Notes under the pieces: model-generated | Databases searched by the model: none | What the model was told of the DNA's origin: nothing | The model's input: the letters and a program-made list of their open reading frames with translations, nothing else | Part shown: one piece after another, positions 9,424 to 18,768 of the stretch | How the letters are laid out: every line of letters starts with the position of its first letter | Position numbering within the stretch: position 1 is the stretch's first letter | Position numbers and translations under genes: made by a program | Assembly: GCF_018491765.1 (NCBI RefSeq) | Contig: NZ_JABWCU010000009.1 | Span: forward strand, 207,309-271,308 | Direction of reading: 5' to 3' | Source of the DNA: Novosphingobium profundi | GTDB taxonomy: Bacteria > Pseudomonadota > Alphaproteobacteria > Sphingomonadales > Sphingomonadaceae | DNA: 64,000 nt

Positions 9424-10713
9424 TCACGCGGCCGAACGCTGACCCTCGCCGCTCTCGATCCATTCGATCAGCATGGTGAGAACATGGCGCAAGGTTCGCT
9501 CCTGCTCGCCAAGGCGCGCCTCGAGCTGGGTCGCGTGCTGGGTGACATCGGCCAATTGCGCCTGAAGCGCGGCCACGAGCTCGGCCTGCGGATCAACCCT
9601 CTCAAGCGCGTCCGCCTCGCGCTGCTCGGCGGCGTTGGCGAGTTCGACCACGGCCTGCTGCAATTCGGAAATCTGCGCATCGCGATCGGCCAGCGCGTTC
9701 TCGATGAGCGCGACGGCGGCGGCGGCGTCGAGCCCCGCCGGAGCGCGTTCCTGCCCGGACGGCGCGCCACGGGTCGCCGCATCTTGCGCAAGTGCGACCG
9801 CAGCCGGGACCGTGCCGTCAAGATCCGCCACGCCAGCCGACGGATCGAAGACGCGCGAAGTCGGAGCGACTGCCTCCGATGCCTCGCGTGCGCCGATCGT
9901 GCCATCGTCCTTCATCTCGTCAAGGACTTGCGTGAGCATCGCGTTGTCGATGCGCGTGCGTTGCTCAACCGAGCCGAGCAGCAGGAGGCGATTGGCCACC
10001 TGGTTGATCTTGCGCGGGATGCCCCCGGTCGCCTCGTAAATGCCCGAGAACACCTTCTGGTCGAAACTGGGGTTGCCGTTCCAGCCGACGCAGGCCAGGC
10101 GATGCTCGATATAGGCCTGCACTTCCTTGGGCTGCATTGCCGTGAGGTGGTGCGTCGCGATGACACGCTGGCGCAACTGCTCGAGGCGGTCGCTTTCCAT
10201 CAGCGTGGTGCGAAATTCGGGCTGGCCCAGCAGCAGCGTCTGGAGCAGCGGGTGCGAGCCGAGCTGGAAGTTCGACAACATGCGCAATTCTTCCAGCGCG
10301 GTGATCGAGAGGTTCTGCGCCTCGTCGACGATCAGGAGCGAGCGGCGGCCCGCTCGCGCCTCCTCGTGCAGGAACCCTTCGATCGCGCCGAGCGCGGAGG
10401 CCTTGTCGTGCCCATCGACGGCAAGCCCGAAGGCGCGCGCAACGACGTGAACGATCTCCTCGCCGTCAAGCGCGCTCGTCACCACATTGGCGGCCGTCAT
10501 CCGGCCCGGATCGATCGTCGCCATGAGATAGGCGACGAGCGTCGACTTGCCCGAGCCCACCTCGCCGGTGATCGCGACGAAACCTTCGCCTTGCGCCAAA
10601 CCGTAACCCAGATAGGACAGCGCCTTCCTGTGCGTGACGCTCTCGAAATAGAAGGTCGGGTCGGGCGTGAGCTGGAAGGGTCTGGCTTCGAGCCCGTAGA
10701 AATCATCGAACAT
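9424..10713 (-). CDS. XrtA-associated AAA ATPase (ExeA-like)
   Basis: 429-aa cytoplasmic ATPase of the ExeA/general-secretion type found in PEP-CTERM polysaccharide loci. Walker A is GEVGSGKST (about residues 50-58) and Walker B is LLIVDEAQ. A sensor/arginine-finger region follows (LRQRVIATHHL). The last ~130 residues are alanine/glutamate-rich and likely a coiled coil. The ATG at 10713 is preferred over an in-frame TTG six bases upstream because GGGAGA lies 8 bases before it. Its likely role is energising or gating polymer export with the Wza/Wzz proteins; this is inferred from context. Confidence 0.87.
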   Translation of the reverse strand: MFDDFYGLEARPFQLTPDPTFYFESVTHRKALSYLGYGLAQGEGFVAITGEVGSGKSTLVAYLMATIDPGRMTAANVVTSALDGEEIVHVVARAFGLAVDGHDKASALGAIEGFLHEEARAGRRSLLIVDEAQNLSITALEELRMLSNFQLGSHPLLQTLLLGQPEFRTTLMESDRLEQLRQRVIATHHLTAMQPKEVQAYIEHRLACVGWNGNPSFDQKVFSGIYEATGGIPRKINQVANRLLLLGSVEQRTRIDNAMLTQVLDEMKDDGTIGAREASEAVAPTSRVFDPSAGVADLDGTVPAAVALAQDAATRGAPSGQERAPAGLDAAAAVALIENALADRDAQISELQQAVVELANAAEQREADALERVDPQAELVAALQAQLADVTQHATQLEARLGEQERTLRHVLTMLIEWIESGEGQRSAA

Positions 10714-10733
10714 CGTCAACTTCTCCCTCGAAG

Positions 10734-12446
10734 TCAGAAACTGTAGCGCAGGCCGGCCAGGCCCGTCGCCGACCAGATATCGTCCACCGAAACCAGGTCG
10801 TAATTCAAGCCGTCGACCGAGACGGCCAGTGTACCACGCAAGCGCGGCGTAATAAGCTGATAGTAGCTGGCGGAAAGGCCATAGGAGGTCAAATCGCCAT
10901 TAATCGTGTCGCTGGAATTGATCCAGTTGACATAGGCGTTGGTCGACCAGCCCGCGCTCGGCCCCAGCGGACCGCCGAGATAGGCCGTCAGCCAGGTATT
11001 TTCGTCGACCAGCCCATTGGCGCTGGCGAGGATCGTGCCCTCGGCGCCGATGTACTTGCGTCGGTCGTAGCCTGCCCCGATCCCGGCGCTGAGCCGTCCG
11101 ATCTGCATCACGTAGCTGGCCGCGATCCCGCGCGCGCGGAACGCGGACGAACGCACCGAGCCGAGCACGCCCGAAAGGCAGTTGCTGCCATCGAGCGAGT
11201 TCACGCAGCCGGTGAGCTCGCCGGTCACCGGATCGCGCACCGCCTCGAAATCGTCGGGCAATTCGTAAAGCGCCCGGTTGATCTGGCCGCCGAAGCCGGC
11301 GACGTTGTCGTAGACCACGACGCTCAGCGTCTTGCGGTCATCGGGCGAGTAGACCAGCGTCCCGCCGAAGCTCGTCGAGCCGTAGCGGCGCCCGACATGC
11401 GCGGAAAGCGAGGTGCGGCGGCTGGGGCGCCACATCACGGCCGCGTCCCAGATCAGACCTGAGGCGTCATAGGACAACTGGCGCGGCGAGCTTTTGTCGG
11501 TGACGTACTGGCCATCCTTGCCGATCACGGCGTTGCCATCGCCGTCATAGAGCACGTCGCGGTTGGAAATCTCCACGTCCTCGTAGCCGATCGCGCCGAC
11601 CACCTGGACGGTGCGGCTGACCGGAACGGTTACCATGGCGCGCGCCTGCATGTCGCGGATGCGCTGATCGAAATCGGAGATATCTTCCTGGTTGTAGCTT
11701 GCGCCGACGCCCAGCCCCACCGGCAGGACCACTCCAGGTGCCACGCCCGCCTGGAGATCGGCCGCCTGCACAAGGCTGTCGTCGTGGACGTCGACCGGAT
11801 CGCTGTCGGCGGTGGCGCGGTAGGCATTGGCCTGTTCGAGCCGCGAGTAGCCGATGCGGTAATTGGCCTTGAGGTCGACATTCCCCGTCCGCGTGGCGAA
11901 GGAAGGCCCCGCGTAGACCGAGTAGACCGACTGGCGATTGTCGCCGAGCGCGTAGTTCGAAGCGCGGCCCGAATAGCTCGTCTGCGTGGCAAGGCCACCC
12001 GCCTCGAGCGTCAGGCCCGGCGTCAGCGTCGCGTAACCGCGCGCGATGCCGCTGATCACGTCGCCGTCACGCGCATTGCGGCTCCAGCCGATCTGGCGTG
12101 CATAACGCGCGGAGATCGAGCCACCGGTGTTGCGCCCGGTGACGCTGGCATCCACCCCGACCGCCGCCTGGGTATAGGTGAGCACGTCGTTGCCCGGCGA
12201 AAGCTGGGCGGTGACGATCTGGTCGACCTCGATGTAGGGCGTGACCTCGAGCTTGCGGCCCTTCTTGCGATTTGGGTCGCGCGAACGCGGACCATCCTCG
12301 TCTCCAGGCGAATAGCTTCCGGGCGAGGACGCACTTTCGCTGCCGCCCGCCATCGCACCATAGTCGATCGACTGCGCCTGCGCGGTACCGGCGAGGCCCA
12401 GGGCGAGCGCAAGCGGCGCAATTACGCTGTATCGTGACGCGCGCAT
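10734..12446 (-). CDS. PEP-CTERM-system outer-membrane beta-barrel protein
   Basis: 570-aa secreted protein of the TIGR03016 type found in XrtA exopolysaccharide loci. A clear Sec signal peptide ends in AGTAQAQS. The mature part has alternating beta-strand patterning and ends in YSF, the C-terminal aromatic signature of outer-membrane barrels. Its start overlaps the stop of the kinase gene (TGATG), so translation is coupled. It is probably an outer-membrane component of the polymer export machinery, analogous to large barrel proteins in EPS systems. Confidence 0.85.
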   Translation of the reverse strand: MRASRYSVIAPLALALGLAGTAQAQSIDYGAMAGGSESASSPGSYSPGDEDGPRSRDPNRKKGRKLEVTPYIEVDQIVTAQLSPGNDVLTYTQAAVGVDASVTGRNTGGSISARYARQIGWSRNARDGDVISGIARGYATLTPGLTLEAGGLATQTSYSGRASNYALGDNRQSVYSVYAGPSFATRTGNVDLKANYRIGYSRLEQANAYRATADSDPVDVHDDSLVQAADLQAGVAPGVVLPVGLGVGASYNQEDISDFDQRIRDMQARAMVTVPVSRTVQVVGAIGYEDVEISNRDVLYDGDGNAVIGKDGQYVTDKSSPRQLSYDASGLIWDAAVMWRPSRRTSLSAHVGRRYGSTSFGGTLVYSPDDRKTLSVVVYDNVAGFGGQINRALYELPDDFEAVRDPVTGELTGCVNSLDGSNCLSGVLGSVRSSAFRARGIAASYVMQIGRLSAGIGAGYDRRKYIGAEGTILASANGLVDENTWLTAYLGGPLGPSAGWSTNAYVNWINSSDTINGDLTSYGLSASYYQLITPRLRGTLAVSVDGLNYDLVSVDDIWSATGLAGLRYSF

Positions 12447-13576
12447 CAGTCCTTGTATCCGTAATAGGAGCCGAAGCGGCGACCGCTCGGGCTGAACATC
12501 GCGCCATTCAGCAGAAGCTGGACGTTAGGGCAGCCGTCCAGCAGCTTGATCGCGTCCTCGAGCGCGCCGTGGCCGGTCTTGTCCGCGCGAACGATGACGA
12601 TGGCCTGGCCGACCCGCTTGGCCAGCTCGGCGGCGGGCGATGCCGCGAGCGCGGGCGGCGAATCGAAAATCACGATGCGTTGCGGCGACCCTTGCGTCAG
12701 CCGGTCGAGCACGCGCGTCGTGCGCGAACTGGACAAGTATTCGCTGTCGGTATTGGTGTCCTCGCCCGCTGGCAGGACCCATAGACCCGGCACATCGGTG
12801 CCCAGCACGCAGTCGGCGACGTCAAGCGTCTCGTCGATCAGCGCGTCCATCAGCCCGGGCCCGCCCGGCAGGCCGAGCATCGAGAGGATCGAAGGCTTGG
12901 CGAAATCAGCATCGACGAGGAGGACCTCGCTTTCCTTCTCCGCCGCGATCGAAAGCGCGAGGTTGAGCGCGCAATAGGTCTTGCCCTCGCCCGGATGGGG
13001 CGAGCTGATCAGCACGCGTTGCGCGATCGCGCCCGCCTTCTGGCGCCGCAAGTCGGCCGCCTGGAGTAGAATCTGCCGCTTGACGATGCGAAACTCCTCG
13101 AGCAGCGCGGTGACCTGACCTTCGGGTACAATGAGCCCGTTCTCGGCGAGCCGGGTCCGATCGACCGGGTGACGCGTCGCAGCAAAGACAACCGGCTCCT
13201 CGACCGGCTCGGGCGCCGGAGCAATGGGAGCAGCGGGTGCGGCCAGCGCCGGATCGACATCGCTGGCGCGGCGGCGCGGCGGCGGTGCACTCGCCTCGGG
13301 CGCAGCGGGAACGACCGGACCTTCCGGTGCGCTGGGCGTCGGCGCATTGTCGTTGCGCACGATCTTGGCCTTGCTGCGCGCGGCCGCCTTGGCGGCAACT
13401 TCGGGCGGGAGCGGATCGGGGCGGGCGATGAAGCTGCCGAAGTCGAACCGGCGCGCGGCGCGCTCGATCAGCGACCCGCGTCCGGCCTTGCCCTCGTCCG
13501 TGCCGTCCTCGCCGCCACTGCTCGCCACGTCTGGATCGGGTTCGCCTTGCGGGGGCACCTTGTTCGGTTCGTTCAT
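12446..13576 (-). CDS. XrtA-associated tyrosine autokinase (BY-kinase)
   Basis: 376-aa bacterial tyrosine kinase, cytoplasmic partner of the neighbouring chain-length protein. After a ~130-residue Pro/Ala-rich N-terminal linker, the P-loop domain shows Walker A HPGEGKTY, Walker A' LLVDADFAKP and Walker B VIFDSPP. The protein ends in a short tyrosine cluster (GSYYGYKD), the usual autophosphorylation tail. I chose the ATG at 13576, since the longer reading frame overlaps the wzz-like stop. Together with the chain-length protein it would control polymer length and export, as Wzc does in a single chain. Confidence 0.88.
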   Translation of the reverse strand: MNEPNKVPPQGEPDPDVASSGGEDGTDEGKAGRGSLIERAARRFDFGSFIARPDPLPPEVAAKAAARSKAKIVRNDNAPTPSAPEGPVVPAAPEASAPPPRRRASDVDPALAAPAAPIAPAPEPVEEPVVFAATRHPVDRTRLAENGLIVPEGQVTALLEEFRIVKRQILLQAADLRRQKAGAIAQRVLISSPHPGEGKTYCALNLALSIAAEKESEVLLVDADFAKPSILSMLGLPGGPGLMDALIDETLDVADCVLGTDVPGLWVLPAGEDTNTDSEYLSSSRTTRVLDRLTQGSPQRIVIFDSPPALAASPAAELAKRVGQAIVIVRADKTGHGALEDAIKLLDGCPNVQLLLNGAMFSPSGRRFGSYYGYKD

Positions 13577-13590
13577 GTCGCTGTTCCCGC

Positions 13591-15108
13591 TCACGCCACC
13601 ATGCCCCGCTGAACGAATTCCACCGCCAGGAGAATGCAGCACAAGCCGCCAAGTGCCGCCGTGGCACCATAAAAATACTTCAGCCGACGTCGACGCAGCG
13701 CCTTGGCGCTGTCGGTCAGGTTTTGCGAGATTGCGCCGAGCACCGGCAGCCCGGTCGCCCGCTCGAGCCCCGCCGTCGTGGCGTAGACCGAACGCACCTT
13801 ACTGAGCGCAAAGGCCGCCGCGCAGCCGCCGCCCAGCCCGACGATGAGCACGCCCACCAGCAGGATCGGACGGTTGGGCGCGACCGGCTTGCGCGGCGTC
13901 GTCGGCGGATCGACAACCTCGAACTTGACCGCCTCGCGCTCGGTCTTGACCTCACCGCGAATGCGCAGTTCCTCGCGGTCCTGCAGGAGCTTGTCGTACT
14001 GATCGCGCAGCACGTCGTAGTCGCGCGCGATGCGCGTCGCCTCGGCGGCAAGCTCGGGGTTCTGGATGGCGTTCGCGGTCAGGGTCGCCACGTCGGACTG
14101 GAGCGCGGCCTTGCGCGCCACCAGCGACTGGACATTGGCAAGGCGTTCCGCACGGATCGACTGGAGCGAGGTATAGGCCGGGTTGGGAACCCCGCCCCCG
14201 CTCCCCTCGGCGGCAGCCGCGCCCTTGAGCGCGGCGACCTGGTTGCGTGCGGCGATCACGTCGGGGTGGTTCTCGGTAAGCCCGCGCGCACGCATGCCGG
14301 CAAGGTCCGACTGCGCCTTGGCGAGTGCGGCCGTCGCCGTGCCGGTGGCGCCGCCCGGAAGCGTGCGCGGCGTACTGGCAAGCTGCCCCTCGATCGCGGC
14401 CTGTGCACTCTGCGCGGCGGACAGGTCCGCCTCGATGTCGCGCAGCTGCGAGCGCGAAGTCTCGAGCCGCTGGCTGTTGAAGGCGCCGCCCTGCGCCAGT
14501 TCGGGATGCTGCGCCTCGAAAGCCGAGCGCTTGGCTTCGGCCGTTTCCAGCTCGGTTTCACGCTGCTTGAGCTGCTGGTTGAGGAACTGCATGCTCTCGG
14601 CAACTTCGCCGCGATCGCCCGAAAGGTTCTCCTCGCGGAAGATGTCGATCAGCTTCTGCGCCACGTTCTGCGCCAGCTTGGCGTTTTCGGCATCCGAGAA
14701 CGAGGCATTGCTCGCACTCGCGCGGATCTCGAAGAGGTTGTCCTGCTGGCTGACCACCGAGACGTTGTTGCCCAGCGCCAGCACGGCGGCTTCCATCTGC
14801 TTGGGACTGTCGATGGTGTCGCCAAGACGGGTGGCGCGCACGACCTTCTCCAGGTTCACCGCGCTCGTCAGCGTCTGGCGGATGCGCTCGATGTCGCGCT
14901 TCTTGTCGGCAACCCCGATACCCACCTGCTCGGCAAGCGCGTCGTCGAGCTGGATGAAGATACGCGCGCGCGATTCGTAGGAATTGGGGATTAGCGCAAC
15001 CGCGAGCCAGCCGACCAGGCAGATCACCCAGGCGCAGCCAAGCGCGATCCAGCGCCGATGCCAGACGCTGTAGATCGCCGCCAGGGCTTCTTCATAGAGG
15101 CTGTTCAT
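13591..15108 (-). CDS. XrtA-system polysaccharide chain-length determinant (Wzz-like)
   Basis: 505-aa inner-membrane protein with a Wzz domain. One membrane segment lies near the N-terminus (about residues 20-42) and one near the C-terminus (about 470-492). Between them is a long periplasmic region predicted to be alpha-helical coiled coil (about 150-400). A proline-rich stretch before the second membrane helix (PPTTPRKPVAPNRP) is the conserved Wzz motif. It lacks a kinase domain, which is supplied by the next gene. It determines exopolysaccharide chain length with the kinase and the export lipoprotein. Confidence 0.88.
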   Translation of the reverse strand: MNSLYEEALAAIYSVWHRRWIALGCAWVICLVGWLAVALIPNSYESRARIFIQLDDALAEQVGIGVADKKRDIERIRQTLTSAVNLEKVVRATRLGDTIDSPKQMEAAVLALGNNVSVVSQQDNLFEIRASASNASFSDAENAKLAQNVAQKLIDIFREENLSGDRGEVAESMQFLNQQLKQRETELETAEAKRSAFEAQHPELAQGGAFNSQRLETSRSQLRDIEADLSAAQSAQAAIEGQLASTPRTLPGGATGTATAALAKAQSDLAGMRARGLTENHPDVIAARNQVAALKGAAAAEGSGGGVPNPAYTSLQSIRAERLANVQSLVARKAALQSDVATLTANAIQNPELAAEATRIARDYDVLRDQYDKLLQDREELRIRGEVKTEREAVKFEVVDPPTTPRKPVAPNRPILLVGVLIVGLGGGCAAAFALSKVRSVYATTAGLERATGLPVLGAISQNLTDSAKALRRRRLKYFYGATAALGGLCCILLAVEFVQRGMVA

Positions 15109-15130
15109 AGTCGCGCCGCCCCCATCTCGC

Positions 15131-15775
15131 CTAGAACATGCTTTCGGGAATGATGATCACATCGCCGGGGGCCAGCATCACGTTGGCCTTGCTGTCGCCG
15201 TTCTTGAGCAAGTCGGACAGGCGCAGCTTGTATTCCTTCTGCTTGCCGCTCGTCTTGTCGAACCGGATCAGGCGCGCGCGGTTGCCCGCCGCGTATTCCG
15301 AAAGGCCGCCCACCGCGATCATCGCATCCAGCACGGTCATGTTCGCGCGATAGGGGATCGAGGCGGGCTTCTCGGTCGCACCGACGACGCGGATCTGCTG
15401 GCTGAACGTACCCGAGAAGCTGTTGACGATGACCGAGACAAGCGGGTCTTCAATGTATTGCGAGAGCTGCAGGCGAATGTCCTCGGCCAGCATCGCGGGC
15501 GTCTTGCCGACAGCGGGCATATCGGTGATCAGCGGAGTGGTGATGCGGCCGTCGGGGCGTACCTGCACCTTGGCGCCAAGCTCGGGATTTCGCCAGACGA
15601 AGATCGTCAGGTCGTCGAGCGGGCCAATCACGTATTCCTCGCCCGGACCTTCCTGCATCGCCACGAACGTCGCGGGCGGCAGTTCGGGGATCGAGGACGA
15701 GCCCGCACACCCGGACAACGCCAGGCTGGCCAGCGCACAACTGGCCCCGAGTGTGGCGATACGGCTAAACGACAT
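15131..15775 (-). CDS. XrtA-system polysaccharide export lipoprotein (Wza-like)
   Basis: 214-aa outer-membrane export protein. The ATG at 15775 follows an AAGGGA ribosome-binding site and gives a lipoprotein signal peptide with lipobox LSGC; a longer in-frame start has neither. The poly-export domain starts at YVIGPLDDL, followed by SLBB-type beta-grasp repeats (IRVVGATEKPASIPY). It is shorter than Escherichia coli Wza, as usual for this family. It should form the periplasm-to-outer-membrane channel. A 126-bp gap separates it from the upstream decarboxylase gene, so an internal promoter is possible. Confidence 0.9.
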   Translation of the reverse strand: MSFSRIATLGASCALASLALSGCAGSSSIPELPPATFVAMQEGPGEEYVIGPLDDLTIFVWRNPELGAKVQVRPDGRITTPLITDMPAVGKTPAMLAEDIRLQLSQYIEDPLVSVIVNSFSGTFSQQIRVVGATEKPASIPYRANMTVLDAMIAVGGLSEYAAGNRARLIRFDKTSGKQKEYKLRLSDLLKNGDSKANVMLAPGDVIIIPESMF

Positions 15776-15901
15776 GAACTCTTCCCTTTTTCCGCCTGGA
15801 TCCCCGCCACCCTCCGCCTGCGCTGCAAACGAATGAGGTTCCGGACAAAATCCTCTAGGCGCTATGCGCAAAAAGGGTGAACATTGCGTTAGCCTTATGC
15901 G

Positions 15902-17185
15902 CTAACTCCGGAACAGTCCCGATTTGGGACGCCGCCGTTCGCTCGTCACGATGCCCTCTCCCACCAGCATCTCGAAGGCCGGCCCCTGCCCGAGGAACGC
16001 GGCCGGACTGGCGCTCGCCCCATAGGCTCCGGCGCAGAACACGGCCACCAGGTCACCCACTTCGGCGCGCGGAAACCCGGCTTTCTCGGCCAATTTGTCG
16101 AGCGGGGTGCAAAGGCATCCGACGATCGAGGCTTCTTCCTCCACAGGCGCATCAAAGCGCGTCGCGATGGCGACGGGATAGTTGCGCCGCACCACCGTGC
16201 CGAAGTTGCCCGAGGCCGCCAGCTGGTGGTGAAGCCCCCCGTCGGTCACGAGAAAAGTCTCGCCGTGGCTCACCTTCCGATCAAGAATGCGCGTGATGTA
16301 AACGCCGGATTCGCCGACGAGATAACGCCCCAATTCCATGCAGAAGCGGGTCTCGGCAAGGATATCGGGCAAGGCGGCGAAGCGCTCGGAAAGGCGTACA
16401 CCGACTTCGGCGATGTCGACCGGGGTGTCCGAGGCGAAATAGGGAATGCCAAGGCCACCGCCGAGGTTGCAATGCGGAAGTGGCGCGCCGCTCTCCTGCG
16501 CCAGCCGTGCGGCGAGGTCGAGCGCCTGGCCCTGCGTCTCGGCGATCGCCGTGGCATCGAGAGCCTGGCTGCCCGCAAAGATGTGGAAGCCGCGCCATTC
16601 GGCACCGCTTCCCAGGATCGTGCGGACAAGTGCGGGCACCCGCTCGGCATCGATGCCGAAAGGCTTGGCGCCGCCGCCCATCTTCATCCCCGACCCCTTG
16701 AGATCGAAATCGGGGTTCACCCGGATCGCAAGCCGCGGCGCAAGACCCAGGCGGTTGCCGATGGCCAGCGCGCGCGCCGCCTCACCCTCCGATTCCAGGT
16801 TCAAGGTCACTCCATGGACGATGGCCGCCTCGAGTTCGGTGTCGCGCTTGCCCGGCCCGGCGAAGCTGATCTGCGGGCCGCTTACGCCCGCCCCCAGCAT
16901 CGCGCGCAGCTCGCCCCCCGAGGCGATGTCGAACCCGTCCACCAGCCCGCTCATCAGCTTGAGCAGAGGGGCGAAGGGATTGGCCTTGACCGCGTAATGG
17001 ATGTCGAGACCATCGGGCATCGCCGCGCGCAAGGCCGCGATGCGGCTGCGCACAAGGTCGGCGCTATACAGGAACAGCGGCGTATCGGGCGCCTGGTCCA
17101 CCCACTGCGTGACCGGCCTTCCACCCACCGCGAGCACGCCATCGACCGCCGAGAACCCGGCCGGGATCGGACCCAGCGGCTTCAT
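15902..17185 (-). CDS. PLP-dependent decarboxylase, exosortase A-associated
   Basis: 427-aa fold-III PLP enzyme of the ornithine/diaminopimelate decarboxylase family, in the subfamily found with XrtA. The PLP-lysine motif is YAVKANPF, the glycine-rich phosphate loop is NLGGGLGIPY, and the C-terminal CAGAYGAS contains the substrate/dimer-interface residues. It probably decarboxylates an amino acid or an aminoacyl group carried on the neighbouring acyl carrier protein. Its ATG overlaps the stop of the acyl-CoA ligase gene by 4 bp (ATGA), so the two are translated together. Confidence 0.88.
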   Translation of the reverse strand: MKPLGPIPAGFSAVDGVLAVGGRPVTQWVDQAPDTPLFLYSADLVRSRIAALRAAMPDGLDIHYAVKANPFAPLLKLMSGLVDGFDIASGGELRAMLGAGVSGPQISFAGPGKRDTELEAAIVHGVTLNLESEGEAARALAIGNRLGLAPRLAIRVNPDFDLKGSGMKMGGGAKPFGIDAERVPALVRTILGSGAEWRGFHIFAGSQALDATAIAETQGQALDLAARLAQESGAPLPHCNLGGGLGIPYFASDTPVDIAEVGVRLSERFAALPDILAETRFCMELGRYLVGESGVYITRILDRKVSHGETFLVTDGGLHHQLAASGNFGTVVRRNYPVAIATRFDAPVEEEASIVGCLCTPLDKLAEKAGFPRAEVGDLVAVFCAGAYGASASPAAFLGQGPAFEMLVGEGIVTSERRRPKSGLFRS

Positions 17186-18744
17186 GCCGAAGCCTGCCCG
17201 GCCAATTCGGAAACGATCTGTGCGGCAAGAGCTGTGCGATCGATCTTGCCATTGGGCCCGATGGGCATGGCATCACGCCAGTGAATGACTTTGGGCTGCA
17301 TGAAATTCGGCAGTTCCTGCATGAGTTTGCGTGGCAATTGAGTGGGTGCTTCCGGTGCCCCCGGGGCCTCGCGGACGACGAGATGGACGACCTGCCCCAG
17401 CCGCGCATCGGGAACACCGAGCGCGACAGCCTCGGCGACGAGCCCCGTCGCGAGCGCGGCCTCCTCGACTTCCTGGGGGCTGATGCGGTTGCCCGCGCTC
17501 TTGATCATCGCGTCGCGGCGCCCGATGAAATAGAGAAACCCGTGGGGATCGCGGCGTACCCGGTCGCCCGACCAGACCGCCGTCCCACCATAGCGCGAGG
17601 CGGCCGGCGCGGGCCTGTAGCGTTCGGCGGTCCGCTGCGGATCGTGCCAGTAGCCCTGCCCCACCAATGGCCCACAATGGACCAGTTCACCTTCCTCATC
17701 GTCCGCCGCCACGTTACCCGCCTCATTGATGACGAGGATTTCGGCGTGCGGCACGGCCTGCCCCATCGAGGTCGGCCTCTCGTCGATCAACGCGGGATCG
17801 AGGTAAGTCGAACGGAAGGCCTCGGTCAGCCCGTACATGGCAAAGAGCCGTGCTTGGGGAAACAGCGTGCGCAGCCGGCGCACGAGATCGACCGTCAGGG
17901 CGCCCCCGCTGTTGGTCAGACGGCGCAAGCGCGCGGCCGTCTGCGCCGGCCAGTCGAGCTCGCTGATCTGCACCCAGAGCGGCGGCACCGCCGCCAGAGT
18001 GGTGATCGCGTGGCGTTCAACCGCCTTCATCAGATCCCGCGGCATCAGGTACTCCAACGGCACCACACAGCCCCCCGCGAGCCAGGTCGAGAAGAGCTGG
18101 TTCTGCCCGTAGTCGAAGGCGAATGGCAACACCGCGAGGGTGCGGTCGTCGGCCGCGAGTTCAAGGTATTGCGCCACGCTGTCGGCTCCCAGCCACATGT
18201 TGGCGTGGCTGAGCATCACCCCCTTGGGCCGCCCGGTCGAACCGCTGGTGTAGAGGATCGCGGCAAGTTCGTCGGGGTCGGCATCCGAGGGCGGGCAGCC
18301 CGGCGCGAAGTCCTCGGCCCGGGCCAGTGCCTCGCCTTCGTCGAGCACGCGGCAGTCAGCGGGAAGATCCACGGCGCCCAGGCTGGCGAGCCGGGCGGGC
18401 GTGGCGATGAGCAGCACCGCACCACTGTCGGCCAGGATATGCGCCACTTGCGCGTGCTTGAGCAGCGGATTGATCGGCACGTGAACCAGCCCCGCCCGCG
18501 CCGCCGCAAGCGGCAAGAGGCAGGTCAGTTCACCCTTTGCCGCCCAGCTCGCCACGCGCGCGCCGTTCTGCGGCACTTGCCCCTTGAGCCAGGCCGCGAG
18601 ACAAGCGACACGCGATCTTAAGGCCTTGTAGTCGAGAACCTTCTCGCGCAGCACGAGGGCCTCGGCCTCGTCCGCGCCGAAGAGGATCACGTGATCGAGC
18701 GGCCGGACCGATCCGGGAGCCAAGGAACTGGACGTAAAACTCAT
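17182..18744 (-). CDS. AMP-forming acyl-CoA ligase, exosortase A-associated
   Basis: 520-aa adenylate-forming ligase. The P-loop-like motif is YTSGSTGRPKG, followed by the A5-type motif YGLTE, the adenosine-binding YWHDP region and the C-terminal catalytic lysine in PNGKIDRT. It likely activates a carboxylic acid and loads it on CoA or on the acyl carrier protein encoded divergently at 19840. The start is uncertain: the ATG at 18744 leaves only 24 bases to the divergent GNAT gene and has no strong ribosome-binding site; a GTG at 18690 is an alternative. First gene of the minus-strand XrtA operon. Confidence 0.85.
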   Translation of the reverse strand: MSFTSSSLAPGSVRPLDHVILFGADEAEALVLREKVLDYKALRSRVACLAAWLKGQVPQNGARVASWAAKGELTCLLPLAAARAGLVHVPINPLLKHAQVAHILADSGAVLLIATPARLASLGAVDLPADCRVLDEGEALARAEDFAPGCPPSDADPDELAAILYTSGSTGRPKGVMLSHANMWLGADSVAQYLELAADDRTLAVLPFAFDYGQNQLFSTWLAGGCVVPLEYLMPRDLMKAVERHAITTLAAVPPLWVQISELDWPAQTAARLRRLTNSGGALTVDLVRRLRTLFPQARLFAMYGLTEAFRSTYLDPALIDERPTSMGQAVPHAEILVINEAGNVAADDEEGELVHCGPLVGQGYWHDPQRTAERYRPAPAASRYGGTAVWSGDRVRRDPHGFLYFIGRRDAMIKSAGNRISPQEVEEAALATGLVAEAVALGVPDARLGQVVHLVVREAPGAPEAPTQLPRKLMQELPNFMQPKVIHWRDAMPIGPNGKIDRTALAAQIVSELAGQASA

Positions 18745-18768
18745 GGCTTTGGAAATGGCCCGCACTTC